A stretch of 64,000 nt of DNA from a bacterium D16-36 (lineage in GTDB: Bacteria; Bacillota; Clostridia; Lachnospirales; Lachnospiraceae): assembly GCA_003611745.1 (NCBI GenBank), contig RAYF01000008.1:62001-126000 (forward strand), read 5' to 3'. This document shows positions 53,341-62,967 of this stretch, one piece after another. Each line of letters opens with the position of its first letter. Position 1 is the stretch's first letter. Both the position numbers and the translations under genes were made by a program. The notes beneath the pieces are model-generated. The model did no database searches. It saw only the letters and a list, made by a program, of their open reading frames with translations, and was not told the origin of the DNA.

Positions 53341-54480
53341 ATGGAGATAAAAGAATGGAGATCTCTTGCGATTCAAAGCATGGCATTGTTTTTCGTTGTT
53401 TTTAGCTGCTGTGTATGCTTTGAAGGGCGCATACAGGGAAAAACGGAAACTACTGTCCTTGCGGAAAAGAAAACACCGCAGCCTTCCCCAGACCAGAAAA
53501 CGGAGGAAGAGACAGAAGTCCAGAAGGCAGAAAATGTAACGAAATCGGAAGTAGAGGACAGGTCAGATACATATATACGCATACCGAAAGAAGGTATCGG
53601 GCAGGTATCAGAAGTCTACATCCAGAATGAATATATGGAATCGAAGATACAGGTGACATTCCGCGGTATTGCTGCGGGAAGCCTGACCAAAGATTCTGTT
53701 TTACGGATTCACGGATTTCAGGTGAGCAAAGGGAAAGTAAATGCAAGGGAAGATTCCCTGCTTAATAAACTAGTTATCAATGACCAGAAGAATGAGTCTG
53801 CTGAAAAGAATATTATACAGGTAGAGATGGTGACAGACAGGCTTTATGAGCCGGCTTTGTTTGAGGCGGAGGATGCTTATTATATCTCTCTGGTAGAGCC
53901 GAAAAATGAATACGATAAAATTGTCGTGGTGGATGCCGGGCATGGCGGTATGGACGAAGGAACTTCTTCAAAAGATGGGCGTCATGTGGAGAAGGACTAT
54001 ACCCTGCTGGTTGTAAAGCAGCTACAGGGGCTTTTGGAAAAAGAGGATATCAAGGTCTATTATACACGTATGGAGGATAAAGAGGTTTCTAAGAAGGACA
54101 GGGTAAAGCTTGCTAACCGGCTAAATGCAGATGTGCTTGTCAGTGTCCATTGCAATGCTTCCTCTGTGGGGGACAGCACGGCATATGGCATGGAGACGCT
54201 TTATTCCAAGAAAAAGAAAACAAAGGAGGAGCTGACAAATAAACGTCTGGCACAGGTTATGTTAAATAAGCTGGGGGAAGAGACAGGGCTCCGCATGAGG
54301 GGGATTATCTGCAGGGAAAACCTGTATCTGCTGAACCACGCGGAGGTACCGACAGTCATTGTGGAAATTGCTTATATGTCGAATAAGAAAGACTTAAATT
54401 ATATTATGAAAGAGAGCGGCAGGCAAAAAATCGCCAAAGGGATTTATGAGGGGATTATGCAGGCATTGGAGGAAAAATAG
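53341..54480 (+). CDS. N-acetylmuramoyl-L-alanine amidase (Amidase_3, CwlD/AmiC type)
   Basis: A 379-residue exported enzyme. A hydrophobic N-terminus (about 11-28) is followed by a low-complexity linker, an unknown beta-rich segment (about 75-195) and the catalytic domain (about 198-379). Zinc ligands and catalytic residues are visible: His in VVDAGHGGMDEG, Glu in HVEKDYTL, His in VSVHCNAS and Glu in VIVEIAYMSN. It cuts the bond between MurNAc and the stem peptide, in division, sporulation or germination. No strong ribosome binding site is seen at the ATG. Confidence 0.88.
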   Translation: MEIKEWRSLAIQSMALFFVVFSCCVCFEGRIQGKTETTVLAEKKTPQPSPDQKTEEETEVQKAENVTKSEVEDRSDTYIRIPKEGIGQVSEVYIQNEYMESKIQVTFRGIAAGSLTKDSVLRIHGFQVSKGKVNAREDSLLNKLVINDQKNESAEKNIIQVEMVTDRLYEPALFEAEDAYYISLVEPKNEYDKIVVVDAGHGGMDEGTSSKDGRHVEKDYTLLVVKQLQGLLEKEDIKVYYTRMEDKEVSKKDRVKLANRLNADVLVSVHCNASSVGDSTAYGMETLYSKKKKTKEELTNKRLAQVMLNKLGEETGLRMRGIICRENLYLLNHAEVPTVIVEIAYMSNKKDLNYIMKESGRQKIAKGIYEGIMQALEEK

Positions 54481-54482
54481 GC

Positions 54483-55097
54483 ATGGGCACTCTGGTAAAG
54501 AAAATAATCGTAGCGACTGGCAATGAAGGGAAAATGAAAGAAATACGCCAGATTCTTGGAGATGGCAGTATTGTTTTTTCTTCCCTGAGGGATGAAAATC
54601 TACAGGATGTTCCGATTATAGAGGATGGAAATACTTTTGAGGAGAATGCCATTATAAAGGCGAGAAAGATAAGTGATATCACAGGCCAGATGGTTTTGGC
54701 AGACGATTCCGGGCTGGAAGTGGATTATCTGGACAAGGCGCCGGGAATTTATTCTGCCAGATATATGGGGGAAGATACACCATATTCTGTTAAGAACCAG
54801 CATATTATAGATTTGCTGGACGGTGTGGAGGATGAAAAGAGGACAGCGCGTTTTGTATGTGCGATTGCCTGCGCATTCCCTGACGGGCATACGATAACAA
54901 CAAGAGGGACGATAGAGGGTCGAATCGGTTATGAGGAAAAAGGTACAAATGGTTTTGGCTATGACCCGATTTTTTATGTGCCGGAGTTTGGCTGTACCAC
55001 ATCGGAGCTGGAGCCAGAAGAGAAAAATAAAATAAGCCACAGGGGAAAAGCTCTGGCGGCAATGTATGACGAGTTGTTAAAGGAGAAAATACTGTAA
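54483..55097 (+). CDS. rdgB: XTP/dITP diphosphatase (RdgB/HAM1)
   Basis: A 204-residue house-cleaning pyrophosphatase that removes ITP, dITP and XTP from the nucleotide pool. KIIVATGNEGKMKEI, LADDSGLEVDYL, NGFGYDPIFYVPE and ISHRGKAL are the conserved motifs. The start lies three bases after the amidase stop, with GGAGG inside the amidase 3' end. It is followed one base after its stop by the phosphodiesterase gene; the three form one operon. Confidence 0.95.
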   Translation: MGTLVKKIIVATGNEGKMKEIRQILGDGSIVFSSLRDENLQDVPIIEDGNTFEENAIIKARKISDITGQMVLADDSGLEVDYLDKAPGIYSARYMGEDTPYSVKNQHIIDLLDGVEDEKRTARFVCAIACAFPDGHTITTRGTIEGRIGYEEKGTNGFGYDPIFYVPEFGCTTSELEPEEKNKISHRGKALAAMYDELLKEKIL

Positions 55098-55098
55098 G

Positions 55099-55596
55099 AT
55101 GGCGAAAAAAATTCTGGTTGTTAGCGATTCGCATGGGAACAATACAAATTTAAAAAAGGCAGTCAGGGCGTTTGGGCCAAGGGGCGAACAGCTTGAGATG
55201 TTGATTCATCTGGGTGATATTCAGGGATCCTTGGAGGGAATTGAGCGTCTGGTAGACTGTCCGGTGGAAGCGGTGAGTGGGAATTGTGACTTTATTCCCG
55301 GGCTGCCCGGAACAAAAATTATTTCGATTGGCAGTGAGAAGGCGCTGATTACCCATGGGCACCGATACGGGTGTAAAATGGGGACTGGCACGATGAAGGA
55401 ATTGGCAGAAGCGAATGGGGCAGGCATGGTGCTTTTTGGCCATACGCATATGCCGCTTCTTGAAAATTATCAGGATATGAAGATTATGAATCCGGGGAGT
55501 ATTTCACAGCCAAGGCAGGAAGGGCACCGTCCGACTTATCTTGTGATAACGGTGAAAGAAGATGGAATGATGGAGTTTGCGATTGTCACGATGTGA
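55099..55596 (+). CDS. YfcE/MJ0936-type metallophosphoesterase
   Basis: A 165-residue calcineurin-like phosphoesterase. Metal ligands are visible in VVSDSHGN, LIHLGDIQG, VSGNCDF, LITHGH and LFGHTHMPLL. The family cuts phosphodiester model substrates; the natural one is unknown. It often follows rdgB in Clostridia and Bacilli, as here, with a gap of one base. Confidence 0.9.
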   Translation: MAKKILVVSDSHGNNTNLKKAVRAFGPRGEQLEMLIHLGDIQGSLEGIERLVDCPVEAVSGNCDFIPGLPGTKIISIGSEKALITHGHRYGCKMGTGTMKELAEANGAGMVLFGHTHMPLLENYQDMKIMNPGSISQPRQEGHRPTYLVITVKEDGMMEFAIVTM

Positions 55597-55663
55597 TGGG
55601 AAAAATTAACTTGAGTATGAGGGAACCGGATAAAGGGAAAAATTTTAATGGAGGTGTGTTTTC

Positions 55664-56473
55664 TTGCTGCTGTCAGATAATGAATTTCAGAATATTGTCA
55701 GTTATGTGAAAGGAAAATATGGCATTAATTTAAGCCAGAAACGGACATTGATTTCTGGAAGGCTGGAAAATTACCTGCTTCGCAATGGATATAGCAGTTA
55801 TGGGGAGTATTTTCAGCGTGTGGAGCAGAATCCCGGTGGGGCGGAAGCTGCGAACCTGATTAATGTGCTGACAACGAATCATACTTATTTTATGCGGGAA
55901 TTTATCCATTTTGAATTTATGCAGAAATATATTCTTCCGTGGATTCAGGAAACACAAAAAAACAAGAAAAAGGATGTCCGGATTTGGTCTGCAGCTTCTT
56001 CGACAGGGGAAGAGCCATATATGATTCAGATGGTGCTCCATGATTACTTTCAGATGGAACAGGGGTGGGATACCCAGATTCTAGCAACAGATATTTCTAC
56101 AGAAGTATTAAAGAAGGCAAAAAGCGGTATTTATTTGGCTGAGCAGCTACAGCCTGTACCAGACAAATGGAGGAAGAGATATTTCCATGCGGTTGATTCG
56201 GAGCAGTATCAGGTAAATGAGGAAATCAGAAAGAAAATTGTCTTCCGTCAGTTTAACTTGATGCAGGAGATTCCTTTCCGGGGGATGTTTCATGTGGTAT
56301 TTCTGCGCAATGTCATGATATATTTTGAAGAGGAGACCAAGAGAGATTTGCTGAACCGCATTTACGAACATATGGCGGAAGGAGGCTATCTGTTTATTGG
56401 TACCACAGAGAGCGTTGATAAGTCGGCAGTCAGGTTTCAGTATGTACAGCCGTCAATTTATCGAAAAGTATAG
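55664..56473 (+). CDS. cheR: Chemotaxis protein methyltransferase CheR
   Basis: A 269-residue enzyme that methylates glutamates on chemoreceptors. The N-terminal helical part (SDNEFQNIVSYVKGKYGINLS) and the catalytic domain (NHTYFMREFIHF, SAASSTGEEPYMIQMVL, FLRNVMIYFEEETK, FIGTTESV) are typical. The start is a TTG at 55664 behind GGAGGT. It heads the chemotaxis operon. Confidence 0.93.
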   Translation: MLLSDNEFQNIVSYVKGKYGINLSQKRTLISGRLENYLLRNGYSSYGEYFQRVEQNPGGAEAANLINVLTTNHTYFMREFIHFEFMQKYILPWIQETQKNKKKDVRIWSAASSTGEEPYMIQMVLHDYFQMEQGWDTQILATDISTEVLKKAKSGIYLAEQLQPVPDKWRKRYFHAVDSEQYQVNEEIRKKIVFRQFNLMQEIPFRGMFHVVFLRNVMIYFEEETKRDLLNRIYEHMAEGGYLFIGTTESVDKSAVRFQYVQPSIYRKV

Positions 56474-56494
56474 CGACTTAATGGGGGGAATGCT

Positions 56495-57520
56495 ATGAAA
56501 CCGATAAAAGTGTTAGTAGTTGATGATTCGATGCTGTTCCGCCAGTTGATTTCCGTAGGCCTGAATCAGGATCCGGACATTACAGTTGTTGCGACAGCGG
56601 GCGACCCGTTTCAGGCGAGGGATATGATTCTTCGGTTTGAGCCGGATGTGATGACTCTTGATGTGGAGATGCCGCGGATGAATGGAATAGATTTCCTGCG
56701 GAAGCTGATGCCGCAGCATCCGGTTCCAACGGTTGTGATAAGTTCCCTTGATGGTTCAGTTTTTGATGCGATGGCGGCAGGGGCAGTTGAGTTTGTACAT
56801 AAACCATCAGAAAGCGGGCCGGAGGAACTGGGGGTATGGATCAGGCAGGAATTGGCGGCCAAGATTAAGATTGCAGCTACCGTAACCCCGGGGGAGCCGC
56901 AGGGCAGGCCGGAGTCACAGGTTGTCCCGGCAAAAGGGAAGTATCAGGGAAAAGTTCTGGCAATTGGGGCTTCTACCGGGGGGACGGAAGCTATATTTAA
57001 TGTAGTGAAAAATTTTAACACAGATATACCCGGGACGGTGATTGTACAGCACATGCCGCCGGGGTTTACAAAAATGTATGCTGACCGCCTGAACAAACAG
57101 TGCCGGATAGAGGCAAAAGAGGCGGAGAATGGCGATCTGGTTGAGCAGGGAAAGATACTGCTTGCACCAGGGGATAAGCAGATGCGCCTGACAAAAACCG
57201 GCGGAGTATACAGGGTGGAAGTAAAGCCGGGGGAAAGAGTCAGTGGGCATTGCCCTTCTGTCGATGTCCTGTTCCATTCGGTTGCCACGGCTGCAGGAAA
57301 GAATGCAGTGGGGGTTATTTTGACCGGAATGGGGGCTGATGGAGCTGAGGGGCTTCTGGCAATGCGCCGTGCAGGGGCACAGACGATAGGGCAGGATGAA
57401 AAAAGTTGTGTTGTATATGGCATGCCGAAAGTGGCATTTGACATAGGAGCAGTTATCCAGCAGGCATCACTGGAAAATATTGCGAATAAGGTGTACAATG
57501 TATTTAACTCGATGCCGTAA
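56495..57520 (+). CDS. cheB: Chemotaxis response regulator methylesterase CheB
   Basis: A 341-residue protein with a receiver domain (D10, D11 and phosphoacceptor D56) and a C-terminal methylesterase (about 150-341). The catalytic triad is seen as Ser in IGASTGGTEAI, His in VQHMPPGFT and Asp in GMGADGAEG. It removes methyl groups from receptors and opposes CheR. GGGGGG lies seven bases ahead of the ATG; it follows cheR by 21 bases. Confidence 0.95.
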   Translation: MKPIKVLVVDDSMLFRQLISVGLNQDPDITVVATAGDPFQARDMILRFEPDVMTLDVEMPRMNGIDFLRKLMPQHPVPTVVISSLDGSVFDAMAAGAVEFVHKPSESGPEELGVWIRQELAAKIKIAATVTPGEPQGRPESQVVPAKGKYQGKVLAIGASTGGTEAIFNVVKNFNTDIPGTVIVQHMPPGFTKMYADRLNKQCRIEAKEAENGDLVEQGKILLAPGDKQMRLTKTGGVYRVEVKPGERVSGHCPSVDVLFHSVATAAGKNAVGVILTGMGADGAEGLLAMRRAGAQTIGQDEKSCVVYGMPKVAFDIGAVIQQASLENIANKVYNVFNSMP

Positions 57521-57559
57521 TCAATTGAAATTTTTATCAAATGAAGTGGAGGAGATATT

Positions 57560-57955
57560 ATGAGGATCTTAATTGCGGAAGATGATTTTGCGAGCAGGAA
57601 GTTTATGCTTAAGTTTTTGTCAAAATTTGGAGAGTGTGATGTTACTGTAGACGGAATGGAGGCAGTAGATGCCTATCTAATGGCTTTGGAAGCTGACGTG
57701 CCTTATGATTTAGTGTGTTTGGACATTATGATGCCTAATCTGGATGGGTATCAGGCTCTGAAAGCTATCCGTGATATCGAAGAAGATAGAAAGCTTCCGG
57801 AGGAAGAGCGGGCAAAAATCATAATGACAACAGCATTGAATGAAGGGGCCAATGTAAACAAGGCATTTGACCTGGGCTGTGTTGCCTATGCAGGTAAGCC
57901 GATTGAGCAGTCTAAATTTGAGAATGTACTGCGCAAACTGGGATTAATTTCCTAA
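57560..57955 (+). CDS. CheY-like single-domain response regulator
   Basis: A 131-residue receiver domain with E7/D8/D9, phosphoacceptor D55 in LVCLDIMMPNLDGY, Thr in IIMTTALNEG and Lys in AYAGKPIEQ. The middle is somewhat longer than in classic CheY (EEDRKLPEEERAK). It may be the motor-binding CheY or a phosphate sink; its place between cheB and cheA points to the chemotaxis pathway. GGAGG precedes the ATG. Confidence 0.9.
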   Translation: MRILIAEDDFASRKFMLKFLSKFGECDVTVDGMEAVDAYLMALEADVPYDLVCLDIMMPNLDGYQALKAIRDIEEDRKLPEEERAKIIMTTALNEGANVNKAFDLGCVAYAGKPIEQSKFENVLRKLGLIS

Positions 57956-58036
57956 AAGAGATTATGTAACTGGATAGACTTTTGAAAAATGCAGCGGAAC
58001 AGCTGCTGTTTGAAAAATTTTGGAAGGGAGGTCATT

Positions 58037-60211
58037 ATGGGAGATGATATGATTACGGAAGGTATGTTAGACATGTTTATTTTTGAGACCGAACAGGGTT
58101 TGGAAAATCTTGAAAATATCTGTCTTGACAGCAAAGATGTCGGTGAATTTGATGATGATCATGTCAACGAAATCTTTCGTATTATGCACACAATAAAAGG
58201 GGCATCTGCTGTAATGATGTATCAGAACATTGCTACATTGTCCCACAAGCTGGAGGATGTATTTTATTACATACGTGAGAGCCAGCCGGAAAATATTCCA
58301 CATGCAGAGCTTTTGGATTATATATTTGAGGTATCTGATTTTATAAGTGGTGAATTGGAAAAAATCAAAGAGGGAAATGAATCAGACGGTAATGCGGATG
58401 ATTTGATAGAACAGCTTGATGCCTATCTGAAAAAAATCAAGGGGGACACGGGCTCTGGCAATGCGTCGGAAAAACCAGCGGCGGCTCCGGCATCTGCACC
58501 TGCAGAGAAACCACATTTTTATATTGCACCAGTTGCTTCGGAGGCAAGCCGTTTTTATACTATTTATATTACTTATGCTAAAGACACAGAGATGGCAAAT
58601 ATCAAGGCATATATCGCAGTCAACTCATTAAAGCGCATTGCTGAAGATATTTTATTTACTCCTGCGGATATTATATCAAATCCGGAAAGTGCAAATGTTG
58701 TGCTGGAATTTGGTTTTAAGATTGCACTGCAGACTACGGAGGGACCAGATCCGATTATGGAGCTTGTCAGTGGAAGTTCCGGGATTGAACATGTAGAGAT
58801 TAATGAATGTACCAGTGACGAGTTTATTGCATTTTGTGCGGAGGCAGAGGCCCCTATTTCCAGTGCTGGGGAAGTTTTGATGGCACCGATAGAGCAGCCT
58901 ACAATTCTGGTGGAATCGCAGAAACCGCAAGCAAATGCTTCATCAGAAAAGCCGAAAGGTGATTCTGCTAAACAGGAAACGCCAGCAAAGGAAACTCCTG
59001 CGAAGAAAGCCCCTGCGAAGAAAAAGGCAGCTGCAAAGAAGAGCGAGACACAGAGCTTTATCAGTGTAAATATCAAAAAGATGGATTTATTAATGGATTT
59101 GATTGGTGAGCTTGTTATTGCGCAGGCGGTTGTCTTGCAGAATCCTGATTTAAAGGTTCCGGGACTGGAGCTGTCGAATTTTAATAAATCTGCGGTACAG
59201 CTTTCCAAAATTACCTCGGAATTGCAAGATGCCATTATGGCAATGAGGATGATGCCTCTGAAGAATACATTCCAGAAGATGAACCGAATTGTATATGATA
59301 CTTCCAAAAAGCTTGGAAAGGATATTGAGCTTGAGGTTATCGGCGAGGATACTGAGGTGGACAAAAATATTATTGAACATATCTCTGACCCGCTGATGCA
59401 TTTAATCCGAAATTCTGTTGACCATGGTATTGAGAGCAATGAGAAGCGTCAGGAGTTAGGAAAGAAAGAGAAGGGCAAGATTGTTCTGGAGGCCAAGAAT
59501 GAAGGCGGTCAGGTATGGATTAGTGTATCTGATAACGGAAAAGGTTTGAAAAGGGACGAAATTCTGGCGAAAGCGAGGGCAAATGGTTTACTGGATAATC
59601 GTTCTGAGAAGGATTATACCGATAAGGAGGTATATAATTTTATTACACTTCCGGGATTTTCGACGAAGAAACAGGTTACAGAGTACTCCGGGCGTGGTGT
59701 CGGCATGGATGTTGTCGTAAAGAATATTCAGGGTGTCGGCGGTGTGCTGGATATTGAGAGTGAAGAGGGACACGGTTCTACGATGACAATGAAGATTCCT
59801 CTGACACTGGCAATTATTGATGGAATTATTTTCTCTGTAGCGGGAACAAATTTTGTGACACCTACTAATGCAGTTACAGAATTTATCCGTGTGACGGCGG
59901 ATCAGTTGATTGTGGAGCCGGACGGTGAGGAGTATATCATGATACGCGGTGATTCCTGTTATCCTCTGATACGCCTGAATCAATTCTATTCTATCAAGAA
60001 TGGTAAGGAAAATATAGAGGATGGCATCGTTATTATCCTAAATCATGAGGATAGGAAAATTGCTATTTTTGCTGATGAGCTGGAGGGCGAGCAGGAGATT
60101 GTTGTAAAACCGATACCAAATTATATTAAAAAGGTAAAAGGAATTTCAGGATGTACCCAGTTGGGGGATGGCAGCATCAGCCTGATTCTGGATACTGGTG
60201 GATTGCTTTGA
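58037..60211 (+). CDS. cheA: Chemotaxis histidine kinase CheA
   Basis: A 724-residue kinase: P1 domain with phosphorylated H51 in IMHTIKGASAVM; a CheY-binding-like region (about 160-265); an Ala/Lys/Pro-rich linker (about 295-335); P3 dimer domain (KMDLLMDLIGELVIAQ); ATPase domain with LMHLIRNSVDHGIE and SDNGKGL, and GRGVGMDVV; and a C-terminal CheW-like domain. ATG 58037 follows GGGAGG; the upstream in-frame ATG at 57989 lacks such a site. It phosphorylates CheY and CheB according to receptor state. Confidence 0.95.
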   Translation: MGDDMITEGMLDMFIFETEQGLENLENICLDSKDVGEFDDDHVNEIFRIMHTIKGASAVMMYQNIATLSHKLEDVFYYIRESQPENIPHAELLDYIFEVSDFISGELEKIKEGNESDGNADDLIEQLDAYLKKIKGDTGSGNASEKPAAAPASAPAEKPHFYIAPVASEASRFYTIYITYAKDTEMANIKAYIAVNSLKRIAEDILFTPADIISNPESANVVLEFGFKIALQTTEGPDPIMELVSGSSGIEHVEINECTSDEFIAFCAEAEAPISSAGEVLMAPIEQPTILVESQKPQANASSEKPKGDSAKQETPAKETPAKKAPAKKKAAAKKSETQSFISVNIKKMDLLMDLIGELVIAQAVVLQNPDLKVPGLELSNFNKSAVQLSKITSELQDAIMAMRMMPLKNTFQKMNRIVYDTSKKLGKDIELEVIGEDTEVDKNIIEHISDPLMHLIRNSVDHGIESNEKRQELGKKEKGKIVLEAKNEGGQVWISVSDNGKGLKRDEILAKARANGLLDNRSEKDYTDKEVYNFITLPGFSTKKQVTEYSGRGVGMDVVVKNIQGVGGVLDIESEEGHGSTMTMKIPLTLAIIDGIIFSVAGTNFVTPTNAVTEFIRVTADQLIVEPDGEEYIMIRGDSCYPLIRLNQFYSIKNGKENIEDGIVIILNHEDRKIAIFADELEGEQEIVVKPIPNYIKKVKGISGCTQLGDGSISLILDTGGLL

Positions 60212-60238
60212 GAATAAAGGCAAAGAAGGAGGTTCATT

Positions 60239-60745
60239 ATGGGAGAGGAAATACTTGATGCGCAGGCAAGGGAAAAGGAAGTGCCAAAGAAGCAGTTTAT
60301 GACATTCCGCTGCTGCAATGAAATTTATGGTATTTCATTGGAAAATGTGAGCGAGATAATCGGCCTGACACAGTATACAAGCATACCGGAGACGGAAGAT
60401 TACATTATGGGCCTGATCAATCTGCGCGGTAAGGTCATTCCTGTCATTGATGTCCGCATCCGCTTTGGGAAGGAAGCATTAGAATATAATGACCGGACCA
60501 GTGTAATTGTCATTCAGGTTAAGGAAACTATTATTGGATTAATTGTAGACGGTATTGAAGGGGTGGCTGATATCTGTACGGATGATATTCTGCCGCCGCC
60601 AAGTGTCAGCAATTTAAGGGCACAGTCGCAGAAATATGTTTATGGGATTGGTAAGGTTAATTCCGAAGTAAAGCTACTTTTGGATCCGGATAAATTAATT
60701 CATGATGCTGAAGAGGAAGAATATGAAGAGCAGGAAGAAGAGTAG
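60239..60745 (+). CDS. cheW: Chemotaxis coupling protein CheW
   Basis: A 168-residue adaptor linking CheA to receptors. FRCCNEIYGISLENVSEIIGL, YIMGLINLRGKVIPVIDVRIRFG and GLIVDGIEGV are the usual CheW strands. An acidic tail (EEEEYEEQEEE) ends the protein. GGAGG lies seven bases ahead of the ATG; the MCP gene follows after 29 bases. Confidence 0.94.
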   Translation: MGEEILDAQAREKEVPKKQFMTFRCCNEIYGISLENVSEIIGLTQYTSIPETEDYIMGLINLRGKVIPVIDVRIRFGKEALEYNDRTSVIVIQVKETIIGLIVDGIEGVADICTDDILPPPSVSNLRAQSQKYVYGIGKVNSEVKLLLDPDKLIHDAEEEEYEEQEEE

Positions 60746-60774
60746 ATGGAAGTAAAGGAGGCTGAGTAATTGTT

Positions 60775-62676
60775 ATGAAGAAGAACATGAAAATTATTGT
60801 TAAATTTTACCTTACATTCGGAATTATTGCCATCGGTATTCTGGCTTTTGTCATTTTTAGCAGAATCTCGAATAAAGATGTTTTTTCCAGATATGAATCT
60901 GTTATCGAATCCTATGATGCGGCAGGGGCGAATCTGGCAAAGGTCAACGCATGTTACTTAAGGATTGCCTCACTGGCAGGTAATCTGGTTAAAAGTGATA
61001 GTGTGTCCGCTTCTGATTGTGATTCCGTAATTAATGATATCAGTGATATTACGGAAGAGATTGACGGTTACATGAATTATGTAAAAAAGGTTATTACGAC
61101 AGGAGATTTAAAGAGTAAGCTGGATGATTTGGATAAAATAGTTGATGGCGCACTGGAAAGCGGCAATAATATGATGGGGCTTGCCAAGGCGGGAGAATTG
61201 GAAAAAGCAAGGGCATTATGTGATTCTGAGTTTCTGCCATATGCCAACCAGATTGATGATGAAGTAAAGACAATGGGTGACGAATGTCTGGATTTGGCGC
61301 ATGAGGAAGCAGCTAGTGCATATCAGAGCCGCGTGAGGAATGAAATTATTTCTGTAGTATTTATTTTACTGGTGCTGCTCTTTCAGATTATTGCATCTGT
61401 TTCGACCGTCAGGGATATGCGTATTCCATTAAAAAATGTGATGGATGCAGTTCAGAAGCTTTCTAAGGGTGATGTCAATGTTTCTATTCAGAAGCGCAAA
61501 GAGGATGAGTTTGGCGCTTTGACTGATGCGATTAATGCGCTGGTAGCAAAGCAGCAGAGGGCAGTTGGCATTGCGAAAAGAGTTGCCAATGGTGATCTGA
61601 CGATGGTCGTTAATCCGGAAACACCTCAAGATGAGCTTGGCAATGCCTTAAAACTTCTGGTGGATGAGAATAACATTAATATGACAGGCATTCATGAAGC
61701 GTCTGTTCAGGTTGGTGACGGTTCCAAGCAGGTGGCTGCAGCCAGCCAGACTCTTGCACAGGGTTCTACAGAGCAGGCCAGTGCTATTGAGCAGGTTACG
61801 GCATCTATTGATGATATAACCGAGAAGACCAAACGTAATGCAGAGGATGCGACAAAGGCTGACCAGCTGGTGCGTGAAACAAAGGAAAATGCGGAGGCTG
61901 GAAATCAGGAGATGGCACATATGGTTGATGCCATGAAGGATATAAATGAGTCTTCTGAAAATATCTACAAGATTATAAAGACGATTGATGATATTGCATT
62001 CCAGACGAATATCCTTGCCTTGAATGCAGCAGTTGAGGCAGCCCGTGCCGGGGAGCATGGAAAAGGATTTGCTGTTGTTGCGGAGGAAGTGAGGAGCCTC
62101 GCTGCGAAGAGTGCAGAGGCGGCCAGTGAAACAGCAGATATGATTGAGGATTCTATCCAGAAGGTACAGAATGGTTCTGCATTGGCAGAGAGAACTGCTA
62201 AAATGCTGGATGAAATTGTGTCTGCGGTAGATGCGATCGTATCTTTGATTCAGGATATTGCGGGCGCTTCCAATGAGCAGGCCAGTGTACTGATACAGAT
62301 TGAGCAGGCAATCAATCAGGTATCGCAGGTAGTTCAGCAGAATTCTGCTACCAGTGAGGAATGTGCGGCAGCCAGTGAAGAGCTTTCAAATCAGGCCAGA
62401 AATCTGGAGCAGTTGATTGGAAAATACAGTCTGCGCAATACAGCAGGCGGCAGGATAAGCCGCAGCAGTTCATCGACAGATTCATTCACGCCTTCCATTG
62501 GTTACAACAGCCAGCAGGCATCGGAGGGCAGCAGTGCATACCACACAGATTCCTTTACAGGGGGCGGCAGTATCGCCAGTGCTATTCCAGATGCATCAGA
62601 TTTTGCAGGCATGAGTGACACAGCACAGAATGAACAGATTATTTCATTGGAAGATGATGTATATAGTAAATATTAA
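60775..62676 (+). CDS. Methyl-accepting chemotaxis protein
   Basis: A 633-residue receptor: transmembrane helix 1 (about 9-29), a helical extracytoplasmic sensor of about 160 residues (4HB type), helix 2 (about 190-212), a HAMP domain, and a long signalling coiled coil whose tip reads [23 protein letters not shown]. Glutamine- and glutamate-rich methylation regions flank it. It is the last gene of the operon and the only receptor in this window. The ligand cannot be predicted. Confidence 0.94.
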   Translation: MKKNMKIIVKFYLTFGIIAIGILAFVIFSRISNKDVFSRYESVIESYDAAGANLAKVNACYLRIASLAGNLVKSDSVSASDCDSVINDISDITEEIDGYMNYVKKVITTGDLKSKLDDLDKIVDGALESGNNMMGLAKAGELEKARALCDSEFLPYANQIDDEVKTMGDECLDLAHEEAASAYQSRVRNEIISVVFILLVLLFQIIASVSTVRDMRIPLKNVMDAVQKLSKGDVNVSIQKRKEDEFGALTDAINALVAKQQRAVGIAKRVANGDLTMVVNPETPQDELGNALKLLVDENNINMTGIHEASVQVGDGSKQVAAASQTLAQGSTEQASAIEQVTASIDDITEKTKRNAEDATKADQLVRETKENAEAGNQEMAHMVDAMKDINESSENIYKIIKTIDDIAFQTNILALNAAVEAARAGEHGKGFAVVAEEVRSLAAKSAEAASETADMIEDSIQKVQNGSALAERTAKMLDEIVSAVDAIVSLIQDIAGASNEQASVLIQIEQAINQVSQVVQQNSATSEECAAASEELSNQARNLEQLIGKYSLRNTAGGRISRSSSSTDSFTPSIGYNSQQASEGSSAYHTDSFTGGGSIASAIPDASDFAGMSDTAQNEQIISLEDDVYSKY

Positions 62677-62693
62677 AGATTTTTGTTATCTGG

Positions 62694-62719
62694 GGGAATG
62701 CGTAAGCATTCCCTTTTTT
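62694..62719 (+). terminator. Intrinsic terminator of the chemotaxis operon
   Basis: GGGAATGC (62694-62701), loop GTAA, GCATTCCC (62706-62713) and six T. Confidence 0.92.
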
Positions 62720-62720
62720 G

Positions 62721-62812
62721 TATATTAGGAAAGTTTTCAGTGTGTGGTGGTGCACCAACAAAAATGCTTTAGCATTTTTGCTAGGGCACAAGCGAAGTCT
62801 GTGCCCTTTTTT
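62721..62812 (+). repeat. Dispersed hairpin repeat, copy 4 (full length)
   Basis: Begins TATATTAGGAAAGTTTTCAG, then the palindrome TGGTGCACCA, a variable hairpin CAAAAATGC/GCATTTTTG (62759-62767 with 62772-62780), the invariant hairpin AGGGCACA/TGTGCCCT (62783-62807) and six T. It lies directly behind the real terminator of the chemotaxis operon, so it adds nothing obvious as a terminator. The 155 bases after it (62813-62967) hold no clear gene on the plus strand; a minus-strand reading frame runs through them into the repeat. Confidence 0.88.
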
Positions 62813-62967
62813 GGGTATGTATTTCCTGTCGAATCGGAAGGAAACTGTCGTAATTTGGCGCGCCCTGACCCTTGAATGCTCTGGAAAATTCACCTAATAT
62901 CATAATAGATGCCATAGTACCTAATCTTGAAATATGGCCAAAAGGTATCGCAGATAGGGGGCAGAGC

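Noticed and set aside
58573-59439. A 288-codon open frame on the minus strand inside cheA
   Set aside because: It is antisense to conserved CheA domains, has no ribosome binding site, and its composition follows the opposite strand's codon bias.
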